The notes: generated by a model not told the origin, from the letters alone. A stretch of DNA of 64,000 nt from CBDCNP01 sp965222425 (GCA_965222425.1 CBDCTW010000022.1:186001-250000), one strand, 5' to 3'. Counted from the first letter of the stretch, positions 1-9,611 are shown. Translations and numbers: made by a program.

Positions 1-1969
1 TGTGACAAAGCGCCAGATTGAGACGGGCCAACGGCTCGACCGACGGCTCCACAACCATCCGATGCCTGAGATCGATGATCGCCTTGTTGTAGAGGAACCC
101 GGACCGTTTCATGGGAATCTCCAATGGCGTCATCCCCACGGAGATTTGAGCGTCCCGAGAAGCCCCCTGCCTTTCGAGTCTTATCGACAAAGTATCGCCC
201 GGCTCTTTCGCGCCGACCTTCGTAAGAAGTGCCAGCGTATCCTTTATCGGCTCGCCCTCGACATCCAGGATCACATCCCCTAGTTCGATACCAGCTTGAG
301 CTGCCGGTCCGTTGGGGCTGATCTTGAGAACGGTGGACCCGCTGCGAAGGTGAGTGTCTACGCTTTGAAGTCCGATCCAGCTTCCGTAGATCGGAGTCGA
401 GCCAGACAGCAACTCCACGAAAGCGGGCATCGCCTCACGATCGAGATAGTTCAGAGGATAGGCATCCGGTGCCGTGGACCCAGTTGCCAGGAGGTTGAAG
501 ACCACGTCTTTCGTTAACTTTTGCGCAGGGATGTAACCGACTAATATGGCTTCTACCTTGAGCGACTCGCCGACCTTATCCGACAGATCGCGAACGCGCG
601 CCGGGTCTGCCCGTGAATGATCTCCGGCAACGTCCTTGGACACGAACGTCATGAGCCCGTCCCGCCCCAGCAGGTCCCTCGCGCGCTCGGCCGAGACCTG
701 TAAGAGGTTCATTGCCGTGAGCTTCTGAAGCTCTGCCGTCACTTTCTGCCGAACATCTTCCTGATCCCGGTTCGAAACTCCAGGTTCGGCGGCTATGCCG
801 AAAAAGGCGAGGCTAGGGCGAATCGGGCATTCCAGTGCCAGATCCTCGTCCCTGCCCAGCTCGATGTCTTCGACGTACTTACCGGTGGGGTGCTTGACCT
901 CCACGTGGTGAGGACCGGAGCAAACCCGGCTGAGGTCGAGAGGCGTGTTTCCTTTGTACTCTCCATCGATGAATACGCGCGCCCCGTCCGGAGTGCTGGT
1001 CAGCCTCAGCTGCCCAATCGAGTCCTCTAGCCGGATGATCTGTGCCGTGTAGTCCTTGGGTTCCTCGGCCTCGAACCCGATCTGTGCCGATTCATAACAG
1101 TCCCGGCGAAACTCTATGGTGTGCCGGCCGACCGGAATCGCGGCCAGATCGAAGGGAGCGGAAAGTTGCTCGACATCGTACTCGGCAGGCATGAAACTGC
1201 GGAGGTCTCGAGGGAGGTTCCCAGCGGTCTTTCCGACGAGCTCGCCGTCGACCCAGATCTCAACGTCGGCAGGCTGGGTGATGATCGGAAGCTTGGCGCT
1301 ATTCCGAACCAACACTACATCAATAGTCCTAGTCTCGCCAGGTAGAATATTCACTTCTTCTCTCGAGATCGGATCATGCCCCACGAGCTCGATCTCTACC
1401 CCCGCCAAACCGGTATGAACTTCAACCGGAAAGAAGTTGGTAATTCCCACGAAATCACCATTCACGGTGACCCGGGCTCCGGGAGGTTCAGAGTTCACGG
1501 CAATGAATCCGACCAACTGCTTCTTCCGATCTTCGAAGAAGTCGATGATCTTCGGCGAGAGCTCTTCTCCATTGAGAGCGTAGCGGGGATTGGCGAGGAT
1601 GAGCTGGCGGAAGTCATCTCCCGCCCCCTGGAGTTGGCCGGCGTTGAAATACGCCCGTGCCCGGTGTTCGAAGCATTGCTCTTGCAGCCCTTTCAGTTCG
1701 TCCAAAATCTGATCCCGCGTGCGTCGCTCGTCATCGATCGCCCGGATGATTTGGGAAAGGAATTCGATGGACTGTGACTGTCGCTGCGGGACCTGGAACA
1801 ACTCCATCGCTTCGGAATATTGCTGAGAGAGCTGAAACAAGAGCCCTTGGTCCCCGACCGAGACTTCTTCCTGAATCGGCGCCAGGCCGAACGTCGCCAG
1901 CGCAACAAGCCACAATAGTGGGTGTCTACCCAGCCTAATGAAACCGGATGAGCGTCTTCGCCTTGTCAT
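1..1969 (-). CDS. PEGA-repeat and PDZ-domain exported protein, 3' end outside the window
   Basis: The frame is open from an ATG at 1969 to the window edge (656 codons, no stop), so the protein is partial. Residues 1-30 form a signal peptide with an n-region MTRRRRSSGF and a hydrophobic core LLWLVALATFGLA. A helical segment (about 40-150) precedes three PEGA-like units at about 155-222, 228-313 and 320-385, each with the pattern of Pro-Gly-Ala then Val-x-Val-(D/N)-G. A PDZ-like domain follows at about 530-612 (SPNGPAAQAGIELGDVI). PEGA domains are surface beta-sandwiches that often accompany bacterial Ser/Thr kinases; a periplasmic or envelope role is inferred. The start overlaps the upstream TPR/propeller gene by 35 bases, which implies co-transcription. 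The function is not known. Confidence 0.8.
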   Translation of the reverse strand, partial: MTRRRRSSGFIRLGRHPLLWLVALATFGLAPIQEEVSVGDQGLLFQLSQQYSEAMELFQVPQRQSQSIEFLSQIIRAIDDERRTRDQILDELKGLQEQCFEHRARAYFNAGQLQGAGDDFRQLILANPRYALNGEELSPKIIDFFEDRKKQLVGFIAVNSEPPGARVTVNGDFVGITNFFPVEVHTGLAGVEIELVGHDPISREEVNILPGETRTIDVVLVRNSAKLPIITQPADVEIWVDGELVGKTAGNLPRDLRSFMPAEYDVEQLSAPFDLAAIPVGRHTIEFRRDCYESAQIGFEAEEPKDYTAQIIRLEDSIGQLRLTSTPDGARVFIDGEYKGNTPLDLSRVCSGPHHVEVKHPTGKYVEDIELGRDEDLALECPIRPSLAFFGIAAEPGVSNRDQEDVRQKVTAELQKLTAMNLLQVSAERARDLLGRDGLMTFVSKDVAGDHSRADPARVRDLSDKVGESLKVEAILVGYIPAQKLTKDVVFNLLATGSTAPDAYPLNYLDREAMPAFVELLSGSTPIYGSWIGLQSVDTHLRSGSTVLKISPNGPAAQAGIELGDVILDVEGEPIKDTLALLTKVGAKEPGDTLSIRLERQGASRDAQISVGMTPLEIPMKRSGFLYNKAIIDLRHRMVVEPSVEPLARLNLALCH

Positions 1970-3440
1970 CGTAAACATAGAGGGCTCCAGTCCCGTCCAC
2001 ATCCAACGTCGTGGGTTTGCGAAGCGCGCCGCCGCCCAAATTATTGGCGGAAAGAAGCGCCACGAACTGGTACGAGGAATCGAAAACCACGACTTGGCCC
2101 GAGCTTTCGTCGAGGAGATAAATATACCCGGCCGGTCCAACCGCGACATCGACGGGTTTCTTCAGGTCCCATTTCGCGCCGCGCTTTGGCAGGCGCGCAG
2201 TCCGGACGCCATCGGGAGTAAAGACCTCCACACTCCGATCTTTCTTGCCTAGGATCATGATATTTCCAGAGGCATCGACTTCTAGGACGAGTGCTTCCCG
2301 AGGCGTCGAGTCGGGAAACGGGCCCTTGACGTTCCCGCTGGAATCGAAGCGAAGTACTTTACGCTGCTTTTCGTCGTAGACGTAGAGGTCGCCGAACCGA
2401 TCCCGCGTCGCGGCCCTGATCTTGTTCAGTGCCTTCGGCCCCTTCTCGTGGGAAACCTTGAGCACCATCGCACGGCCACCGACTATCAGACTCTTCTGGT
2501 TCGCCACCACCAGGGCACCTTGAGGGTCGACCGATAGCGTCCGAGCATCCGCTGCGGCCTGGGTGCCGGTGAGCCTACCAGTCCTATCGAACGTAGCGAC
2601 TCGCTTGTTCCCCTTCTCGAGCACATGGATGCCGCCTGGCGACAACCGCACCGCCAACACCTTCTTGAACTTTTGGACCTGGGGTCGGAAGGCGGCATCT
2701 TTCTGGAAGGAAATCGGGCGGCCGAACCGAGGACTAGCATACAACCGGAACACGAGCGTCAGCAGATCGAGTGCCTGCGCAGCCTCGGCGGTATCCGGAT
2801 ACCGGTTTCGAGCCCGTTGCAGCTCAAGCATTCCCTGAAACGGATCGCCCAATCGCACCGTACTGCGACCGATAGCTACCTGAGCACGGGGGGCTGAGCT
2901 CGAGTTGCTGTGCTCACTCACCACCTCCGAATAAACGTCCACCGCTTCCTGCCACCGCCCCGAACGCTCGAGGGCGAAACCGGTCTCGGTGAGCGCGGCC
3001 GCCACGAACTCGCTGTGTGGGTAGAGACGAATCACACGTTGGAAATTTGCCATCGCGTCGTCCAAGTCCTGGCCGCTACGGTCAGATCGAAGGGCCACCA
3101 AGCCCAGGTAGTAGTACGCGCCGGGGGCCTTGTCGCCCGTCGGATAGCGTTGCAATAGTGCGTCGAAGTTCTGTCGCGCCTTATCGAAATTCCGCTCGAC
3201 CTCCAAGTAGTACTGGCCGATGCGGAGCATGGCGTCATCCGCGTACTCGGTCTCTGCCATCGAAGTCACGATGATTTGAAAATCTTTGAGGGCTTGCTTG
3301 TATCGTTCCTGGTTGTAGAACTGCAGGCCGCTCTCCAAGTGCTGGCGAGCGATATCCGAAGGTCCTCCCTGGGCCGAGGCTGCAGAATCCGCAGCGATCC
3401 AGCCAAATAAAACGAGCCACGCTATGTAATTCATCCGCAT
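1935..3440 (-). CDS. Exported TPR and NHL-like beta-propeller protein
   Basis: The start is set at ATG 3440 because it follows a GGGG Shine-Dalgarno-like stretch and begins a clear signal peptide (MRMNYIAWLVLFGWIAADSA, cut near ASAQ). The frame stays open upstream to 3536 but would overlap the previous gene. Residues about 25-215 are TPR/Sel1-like helices of the BamD/YbgF type (LESGLQFYNQERYKQALKDF, YYYLGLVAL). Residues about 225-500 form repeated beta strands of an NHL-like propeller (VDVAVGPAGYIYLLDESSGQ). Both parts are protein-binding folds, so a scaffold in the periplasm or outer envelope is inferred. It lies 11 bases after the kinase-PEGA gene and overlaps the PEGA-PDZ gene, so it belongs to the same transcript. 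No enzyme motif is visible. Confidence 0.8.
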   Translation of the reverse strand: MRMNYIAWLVLFGWIAADSAASAQGGPSDIARQHLESGLQFYNQERYKQALKDFQIIVTSMAETEYADDAMLRIGQYYLEVERNFDKARQNFDALLQRYPTGDKAPGAYYYLGLVALRSDRSGQDLDDAMANFQRVIRLYPHSEFVAAALTETGFALERSGRWQEAVDVYSEVVSEHSNSSSAPRAQVAIGRSTVRLGDPFQGMLELQRARNRYPDTAEAAQALDLLTLVFRLYASPRFGRPISFQKDAAFRPQVQKFKKVLAVRLSPGGIHVLEKGNKRVATFDRTGRLTGTQAAADARTLSVDPQGALVVANQKSLIVGGRAMVLKVSHEKGPKALNKIRAATRDRFGDLYVYDEKQRKVLRFDSSGNVKGPFPDSTPREALVLEVDASGNIMILGKKDRSVEVFTPDGVRTARLPKRGAKWDLKKPVDVAVGPAGYIYLLDESSGQVVVFDSSYQFVALLSANNLGGGALRKPTTLDVDGTGALYVYDDKAKTLIRFH

Positions 3441-3451
3441 AAGGAACCCCT

Positions 3452-5608
3452 TTAGCGCCTTCGCCCGGTCACGTATTTTGTCTCTCCGAGCACGACATTT
3501 TCTTTGTACTCTCTCGTTGCGCCAGGCCACTCGCACAGAAACGTATGTTTGCCTACCACGATCGCTTTGTTGTCGAACGGGGGGGCCTCGGTAGCGATAC
3601 CGTCGACTGTCAGAGTGCAGTTACCCGGAGACGCACGCACCGAGAACTTTGCGAGCGCCGGCGCGTCGATGGTCGTCGTCTCCCCTTTTTTGATTTCCGC
3701 CGTGACCGTTCGGTGCAAGAACACATCAGGAGCGACTAGACTAACCTCGTACCGCCCCGGCATCAACTTGAGCGAGGGCGAAGCGGACCCGCTAGTCAGG
3801 GAACGGCCACCCCTGACAACGGAGACGGGGTAGGAGCTTCTGACCAGGAGGGTGCCCGGCCTTCCTACCGGCGAAAGCACAATATCGTCCGTGGACGCCT
3901 CTTCGCCAGGTAGGATCTGGATGGTCCGCTGGACGAAGCCGGCCTTGTCGATAACCAATTCGTGCTCGTCCGCCGCCGACACGTCCAGATCAAGCGGGGT
4001 GACTCCCGGTACCTCTTTACCGTCGAGTTGGATCTTGGCACCGGTTGGTTTGGTGCTGACGGTAAGGCTTCGCATCACCTGCTGCAAGGTCAGCTCGAGG
4101 GGCGATGGCGGTTCCTCTCCCAGAATCAGCGTGGTCTGGGCGGCCGAGTAACCGGCCAGGCGTAGCTCGACAGAGACCGCGTCTTCTTTCTTTCCCTCTG
4201 ATCGGAACTTCTACCACCCCGCTCTCGCTCGTCACCCGGCCGGTATCGGCGCCGTTGACCAAGATCAGGGCCCCCCGGCAGGCTCCGAAGTCACCCGAAG
4301 CGCATAGGACACCTCTCGCGGACCTATGAGGGGGGCAAGACGAACCACCCGAGCAAACCCACGAACACGGTGAGGATCGTAAAAACCAGTGGCCAAACGA
4401 ACGGGTTGCGCCCCGCTTGGAGAACGGTCGGCTGTTGCGCCGCACCGATCTCGGTGAGGGGGGCAATCGATTCTTTGCCCGCGGCCGAATCTCCACTCGG
4501 CCGGTAGAGGAACTCGAATTCCCTCGATATCTCGGCGAGGTGCCTCGTCCTCTCATCGGGCGTGACCTTCCGCTCCTCCTCTTCGTGCTGAAGCTGCCGC
4601 AGGCCGGTCCGCAGCGCTTTGTGCGGCCCCTCGAGAGTGGGATTCTGAGTTATCAAGGTCTTGGCGAGCGGGACTACGTCGGACCAGCGACCCTCCCGGC
4701 GCATCACGTCCAACTCGTTCAGCCGTTCCTGCAGCTCGGTAGTGGGGCGGGAAATCGTCTTCCGGTAGACCTCCAAGAATTTTTCGAGGTCTCTAGCCAT
4801 TTCGCCAGCGGTCGGATACCGGTCCTCGGGCTTTTTCGCCAAAGCCTTCGAGAGGATGGCCTCGATCTCTTGGGGGAAGCTCCGGATTACTCTTCAGTAT
4901 CTGCGGCGTGGGCTCGTTGACGATTTTGTACAAGATGGAAGTGGCGGATTCCGCTACGAAGGGCCGAGTACCGGCGAGTATCTCGTAGAGAATGCAGCCG
5001 GTGGAGAAGATGTCGGACCTCCCGTCGACCTTCACGCCCCGCACCTGCTCTGGCGACATGTAGTTGATCGTGCCCAACATCATGCCGCTTTTCGTGATCT
5101 GCGTCTCATCCTCGATGCGGGCGATGCTGAAGTCCATGATCTTGACCGAACCATCGTCCATCCATCGCACGTTGGATGGCTTCATGTCACGGTGAACGAC
5201 TCGCTTCTGGTGAGCGAAATCGAGGGCCTTGCAAAGCTGTATCGTGATGTCCAAGGCCTCGGAGAAAGGGATGGTCTTTTCCGTGCGGATCAAGCCAGTC
5301 AGATCCGCTCCCTCGAGATACTCCATGACGATGTAGGGTTTTTCGTTGCCGCCGAAGTTCCCCAACTCGTAGATGGTCACGATGTTCGGGTGTTGGAGCT
5401 GCGCCGCCGCACGGGCTTCCCGCTCGAACCGCTCGCGAGAATCCGCGTCGGCGATGGCGTCGGTGGTCAAAGTCTTGATTGCCACCCGCCGGTTGAGTCG
5501 CAGGTCATGGCCTTCGTAGACGTAGCCCATTCCCCCGCGGCCTATCCGCCTCAGGACTCGGAACTTGCCTATTCGTGGCTCGAGTGAATCCAGGTCTTCG
5601 TCGTCTAC
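3452..5608 (-). pseudogene. Membrane Ser/Thr protein kinase with C-terminal PEGA domains, four apparent frameshifts
   Basis: Four reading-frame pieces join into one Hanks-type kinase-PEGA protein of roughly 710 residues. The kinase part (5593 to about 4790) shows the glycine loop IGRGGMGYVYEG, VAIKTL lysine, HRDMKPSNV catalytic loop, GTINYMSPEQ and DGRSDIFSTGCILYE. The DFG motif reads DFS. A coiled juxtamembrane part, one membrane helix (FVWPLVFTILTVFVGLLGWF) and PEGA units follow. Frames change near 4870 (extra A after C5), 4330-4335 (G6), 4271-4276 (C6) and about 4195-4203; each can be repaired by one base. No normal start is present: the frame opens after a stop at 5609 and the only candidate seen is CTG at 5593. 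Either the gene is dead or the assembly has homopolymer errors. The neighbouring PP2C phosphatase is its likely antagonist. Confidence 0.8.
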
Positions 5609-5636
5609 TCAGGAATCCGATGGTCAACCCAACGGC

Positions 5637-6422
5637 TCAAGAGGCACCTTCATCTTGATTATCGCTGAAGGACAGCGCGATGGTCGTAATATTGTCTTCT
5701 CCGCCGGACTCGTTCGCCGCATCGACCAGCTCACGAACTACTTGGTTCACTTGGAGACCCCCGGCTTGCACAACTTCCAGGATCTCGCCGTCCTCTATCA
5801 TCGAGGTGAGCCCATCGGAGCAGATCAACAACATGTCGCCGGCCTCAAGATCCAACACCTGCAGATCAATCTCCAGCCCTTCCTTCCCTCCCAGCGCCCG
5901 AGTGACAACGTTGCGCAATGGGTGGGTCCGCGCCTGCTCGCTATCGATGAGCCCCGACATCACCTGCTCGTTGACCCACGAGTGATCGCTGGTAAGTTGG
6001 CGGATTGAGTTGTCGCGAACCAGATAGACGCGACTATCTCCGACATGAGCGATGTGAGCTTGGTCTTTGTCGAGCAGAACCGCGGCAACGGTTGTAGCCA
6101 TGCCCTCGCACTCCGCGTTTTCCAGAACCTTCTCCACCAGCTTCCCGTTGGCAAAGCGGATAGCGGTCTTGAGGCGATTTCCACTCAGGGAGAGCTTCTC
6201 GTCGATCCCGAAAGGCCACGTAATGTCGGCGTCGGAGCTGGTGAGCTTGATGAACTCTTCGATCGTCTCGGTGGCAAGCTCCGAAGCCACCTCTCCCGCC
6301 GCGTGGCCGCCCATTCCGTCGGCTACGACGTAGAGGCCTTCCCTATCATTGGCGCAATAGTTGTCCTCGTTCGACTTTCGCTTGCGCCCTACATCGGAGA
6401 TCGAGCCGGAGTCGACCCGCAT
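5637..6422 (-). CDS. PP2C-family protein Ser/Thr phosphatase (Stp/PrpC type)
   Basis: This 261-residue protein matches the metal-dependent PPM/PP2C family and would remove phosphate from Ser/Thr residues in the cytoplasm. Motifs in order are VGRKRKSNEDNY (metal and phosphate site), VADGMGGHAAGE (metal-binding DGMGG), HVGDSRVYLV, LLICSDGLTSM and GGEDNITTIAL, covering the full family core. The start is ATG 6422: the open frame continues upstream into inserted IS256 DNA, and the residues before this ATG belong to the disrupted neighbour or the IS. The gene lies directly upstream of the kinase-PEGA gene, a standard kinase/phosphatase pairing. The IS ends 50 bases upstream, so it may now be cut off from the promoter of the rodZ-side genes. 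Confidence 0.93.
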   Translation of the reverse strand: MRVDSGSISDVGRKRKSNEDNYCANDREGLYVVADGMGGHAAGEVASELATETIEEFIKLTSSDADITWPFGIDEKLSLSGNRLKTAIRFANGKLVEKVLENAECEGMATTVAAVLLDKDQAHIAHVGDSRVYLVRDNSIRQLTSDHSWVNEQVMSGLIDSEQARTHPLRNVVTRALGGKEGLEIDLQVLDLEAGDMLLICSDGLTSMIEDGEILEVVQAGGLQVNQVVRELVDAANESGGEDNITTIALSFSDNQDEGAS

Positions 6423-6472
6423 ACCGAGGACACCTACTTTCTCCGGGCTTTGTCCGCCGCCGCGGTCGCCTG

Positions 6473-7932
6473 GGGGATGTCCCGGCCGCTGTTGAATTTG
6501 GTCGGGTAGCGGCGGCACCTGTGAATACTCTTAGGCAGCAAACTCATCGCTGTCAAGAGATTTCTGTTTGCTTCTAAGCGCGTGAACGAGAGCGCCCATA
6601 TGGCGATAGCCTTTGATACGCCGGAACTTTTTCTGCGCGGTGACGACGCCAAGAGCGGTCCATCGGCGAACCATGGAAGGACTCTTCCAACGCTTGACGT
6701 TTCTCGATACTCTGCGAATGGTTCCGTTGAGATTCTCAATGGCGTTCGTCGTGGCAAGAGACTGGCGAAGTAAGGCGGGCGGCGCGAGCTTCACGACCGT
6801 GAGTGTTTCTTCCATCCCTTCACGAAGGCTTCCGGCAGCTTCGTCGTAGCCGTTTCGCTCGAGCCACGACACCAATGCCTGAAGTCGCTTGCGCGCCTTG
6901 TCGGCACTCTTGCACTTGTAGGCTTCCTTCATCGTCTGGAGCACGTAGGCGTGACGAGACTTGGGAAGGTACGAGCGAAGATTTCGGAGTTTATGGATCT
7001 GGCACCTTTGGATGACCGCGAGGTCCCCCAAAACGTCGACGAGTGCCTTGCGGATGCCTTTGCCTCCGTCCCCTACGCAGAGAATCGACTCATCGACGCG
7101 CAAGCCTCGCTCAAGAAAGTCCTGCAACATCGCGGTGCACACCCGAGAGTTCTCCGTCGAGCCCAGCCATATACCCAGGGGCACCTTCGTTCCATCTATT
7201 GTGATACCTAGAGTTACGACGACGGTCTGTCCGGCCACCTCAAGGCCATCCAGCATCAGTGCCGCAAGCTCGAACTCCTCTAGCCGCCGAGACAGGTATT
7301 CCTCGAGCTTCTTAGTCGTCTGGCTCACGAGGTGACGGCTGGCGGCACTCTTACTCGTGCCACGAGACTTCAACTTGGCCGCGGGTTTGTCCAGACTCGA
7401 TTCGTAATTTCGGGTCGATACGCCCACCAAGATCTGATTCAACACTCGCTCTGGAAGCGGGTCTTCTTCGCGGAAGGCTTCGAAGTGTGGAAGCGACGCC
7501 TCCGCGCCCGACTTCGAGCGAACTCGAGGTCGCGACACTTGGATGCGACGACCACCGAAGCTCAGCTCTCCGTTCGTGCTCCCCCAGTGGTTATGAGTTC
7601 GCTCCTTCTCGTGCTTGCCCTTGAGCCCCGCGATCTCCTCGGCGTCCTCTCTGAGCAGTAGGTGCAGAGCTGTCAGTCCTTGCTCGTACACCCATTCCGT
7701 CAGATCCGCCTTCGTGGCCGCGATCCCAGCTATCATCGGTAGCAGTATCTGACCGACTTGGCCAACTACCTTGCCCGTAGGCGAGTGCGTTTGCTTTCTT
7801 ATTGGCTTCTTTGATTTCCTAGGCATTGGTGGCTCCTTGCCCCCCTCTGGAGACGGTTTATTGGCAGACCTATTCTTAGGCCGGCCAAGGAGCCGCCGCT
7901 ACCCCAAATTCAACATCCGGCGGGACATCCCC
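6473..7932 (-). mobile_element. IS256-family insertion sequence, copy 1
   Basis: The element is 1460 bp with imperfect terminal inverted repeats: the left end reads GGGGATGTCCCGGCCGCTGT and the complement of the right end reads GGGGATGTCCCGCCGGATGT. The 8-bp target duplication GTCGCCTG is perfect (6465-6472 and 7933-7940). Size, duplication length and transposase all fit the IS256/Mutator family. Removing the element with one duplication restores the end of the J-domain/TPR gene in frame. A second copy of exactly the same length and orientation lies at 43035-44494. Confidence 0.95.
6531..7826 (-). CDS. IS256-family (Mutator-type) transposase, copy 1
   Basis: The single ORF of the IS encodes 431 residues, a full length for this family. 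The DDE catalytic triad can be placed at D193 (LMLDGLEVAG), D253 (DGGKGIRKAL) and E364 (TTNAIENLNG), and the family C-x-x-H motif at 275-278 (RCQIHKL). It cuts and rejoins the IS ends. It differs from copy 2 at five residues by eye (I9V, R59G, F237L, G252V, G332R). The change beside the catalytic aspartate is G252 here and V252 in copy 2; V is the more usual hydrophobic residue there, so this copy could be the weaker enzyme. That last point is inference. Confidence 0.95.
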   Translation of the reverse strand: MPRKSKKPIRKQTHSPTGKVVGQVGQILLPMIAGIAATKADLTEWVYEQGLTALHLLLREDAEEIAGLKGKHEKERTHNHWGSTNGELSFGGRRIQVSRPRVRSKSGAEASLPHFEAFREEDPLPERVLNQILVGVSTRNYESSLDKPAAKLKSRGTSKSAASRHLVSQTTKKLEEYLSRRLEEFELAALMLDGLEVAGQTVVVTLGITIDGTKVPLGIWLGSTENSRVCTAMLQDFLERGLRVDESILCVGDGGKGIRKALVDVLGDLAVIQRCQIHKLRNLRSYLPKSRHAYVLQTMKEAYKCKSADKARKRLQALVSWLERNGYDEAAGSLREGMEETLTVVKLAPPALLRQSLATTNAIENLNGTIRRVSRNVKRWKSPSMVRRWTALGVVTAQKKFRRIKGYRHMGALVHALRSKQKSLDSDEFAA

Positions 7933-8513
7933 GTCGCCTGGGACACGTGCTTCATTAGCTCTGGATCATCGGGAAACTGCTGCAGACCCGACGCATAGAT
8001 ACGTCGAGCCCTCGTTAGAAGCCCGGACCGCTGAAGCAACTCACCGAGCTTCAGATAAAACTCCTTACGCTTAGGATCCTGCTGAATGGCTTTGTTATAA
8101 AGTTCCGTGGCCTGACGCGCCTGGGAACGATCGGTGGCCACAACTCGCGCCGCCGAGCCCGTATAGAGTGCGTTCTCCGGATCCAGACGGCTGGCCTCGA
8201 AGAAGAACTTCATCGCCTCGTTTACGTCCTTCAGCTCCTCGCGCATGACACCGTTCCTATAGTATCGCTCTGCCTGCTCCTTGGGCGGCAACGTTTCGCG
8301 GGACAGCTCTTGGTCGTACTCACGTCGCAGCTTCTCATCTCGAAGGTGGTTGTACGACTCGTTGATTCCCTGAAGAGTCTCCGAAGCTTTCATGCGCTTC
8401 TCCGGATCTTGGAACCGATCTGGATGATTCGCTCGGGCCAGTTTTAGGTACGCCTCTTTGATCTGAGGCCGGCTCGCTGTCTTGGGTACGCCAAGAATCG
8501 CGTAGTAGTCTAT
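7899..8513 (-). CDS. J-domain and TPR protein, C-terminus replaced by IS sequence
   Basis: Residues 1-65 are a DnaJ-type J domain (DYYAILGVPKTA, HPD in ANHPDRF, REYDQEL). TPR helices follow from about 90 to 190 (AMKFFFEASRLDPENALYTG). J domains stimulate Hsp70; with TPRs this is probably a co-chaperone or adaptor. No ATG, GTG or TTG lies between the upstream in-frame stop and the J domain; the best start is ATA at 8513-8511, seven bases after a perfect GGAGG (8525-8521). The last residues (GMSRRMLNLG) are encoded by the IS256 end. The original tail, still present at 6472-6434, read AAADKARRK, so nine residues were lost. The PP2C gene followed 11 bases later in the ancestral arrangement. Confidence 0.85.
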   Translation of the reverse strand: MDYYAILGVPKTASRPQIKEAYLKLARANHPDRFQDPEKRMKASETLQGINESYNHLRDEKLRREYDQELSRETLPPKEQAERYYRNGVMREELKDVNEAMKFFFEASRLDPENALYTGSAARVVATDRSQARQATELYNKAIQQDPKRKEFYLKLGELLQRSGLLTRARRIYASGLQQFPDDPELMKHVSQATGMSRRMLNLG

Positions 8514-8517
8514 GCCC

Positions 8518-9579
8518 TTACCTCCACGCTTGAGCCCGTTTCAGCTTCGCAGCCTGACGTCGCACCGCTTCGGAGACGTTACGATCGGATGCGAGACGCT
8601 TCAAGTCGCGCGCGGGTAGTCTTGCAAGGAGTCGCATCGAGATCTCGACCGGCGTCAACGAGTTCTTGACCAATTCGTGTGCCACTTTGTATCGCTTGGT
8701 CCAGACTCTATTCCCGCCGATCACGCGTAGCACCTCAGAAGACACATTTTTCATTGCCGCGAAGCCCTCGACTTCGGATTCGGTGAGCCGTGGACTGTTG
8801 AGCACGGCAGAGTAGACGACGCGGTTTCGGTCTCGGATCAACATGTTTCTGGCCTCTCGATTTCCTTTGAGGCCCTCCACCATTCTCTCGGCCGCCGTCA
8901 TTCGCACCAGACGCTGAAACACCGTGAGATGGGACTGGAGTTCTTCCTCGCTGAGATCTCCATCGCCATACTGGGCTATGGCGTCTTCGATGGTTTTCGG
9001 TGGCGGCGCCTCCTCTTCGGGAGGTCCGGTCTCCAAATCCATCAACGCCTCAGGCTCTGTGGGTGGTGGAGCTTCGGCCGGTGTCCCGGCCGCACCAATC
9101 TTGAAGTCGTGCCGGAACTCGGTGAGACGACGCCGCTGATCCTGAGTGAGGTTCTTGCTCGCCTCCAGCGCTTCCAGCAACGGCACGTGGCGGAGCAAGC
9201 GTGTTTGATTGATGACCACGATCTCGAGCAGATCCGCTGAAAGCCGCGCGACCATCACTCGGATAGTCTGGTCTTCGGTTCCCGAGTTTCACAGGACCAT
9301 TTCGAGAAAGTCCGGTGCTGAAAGTCGCGTACCGAAGAACTGGAGCACTTTGGGGTTGGCCGCGGTATCTTGGAGAACACTCTGCAAACCCTCTTGCTTG
9401 ATCTCGAGTAGGTTAGCCTCCGCTTTGGTCCGCACCTCATCGTCGCGATCCCGAGTAAGGAGATACGGAAGCTCCACCTGATCGATCGGATTGAGCGGAA
9501 GCGACCCAGCGGCCGCAATCAAGCGGACATCGCGGGAAACTCCACCTTTGCGAAACTGTTCAACTAACGGTGAAGCCAT
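8518..9579 (-). pseudogene. HEAT-like repeat protein split by an in-frame TGA
   Basis: Two open segments (9579-9289 and 9258-8518) lie in the same frame and are separated by one TGA at 9291-9289, between FLEMVL and NSGTEDQTIRV. Both parts are alpha-helical with HEAT/LRV-like repeats (VRTKAEANLLEI, LLARLPARDLKRLASDRNVS) and an acidic Pro-rich linker in the middle (PPPTEPEALMDLETGPPEE). A single base change, for example CGA to TGA, would explain the stop. The second segment could be re-initiated at GTG 9258. The end of the gene carries the GGAGG that serves the J-domain gene. A scaffold role within this signalling cluster is inferred; no enzyme motif is seen. Confidence 0.65.
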
Positions 9580-9611
9580 CCATACCCTTCATGGGAACGA
9601 TTGCCGTCCGC

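Noticed and set aside
2..1777. Several plus-strand frames at the left edge
   Set aside because: The minus strand carries a continuous 656-codon frame with PEGA and PDZ domains across the same bases.
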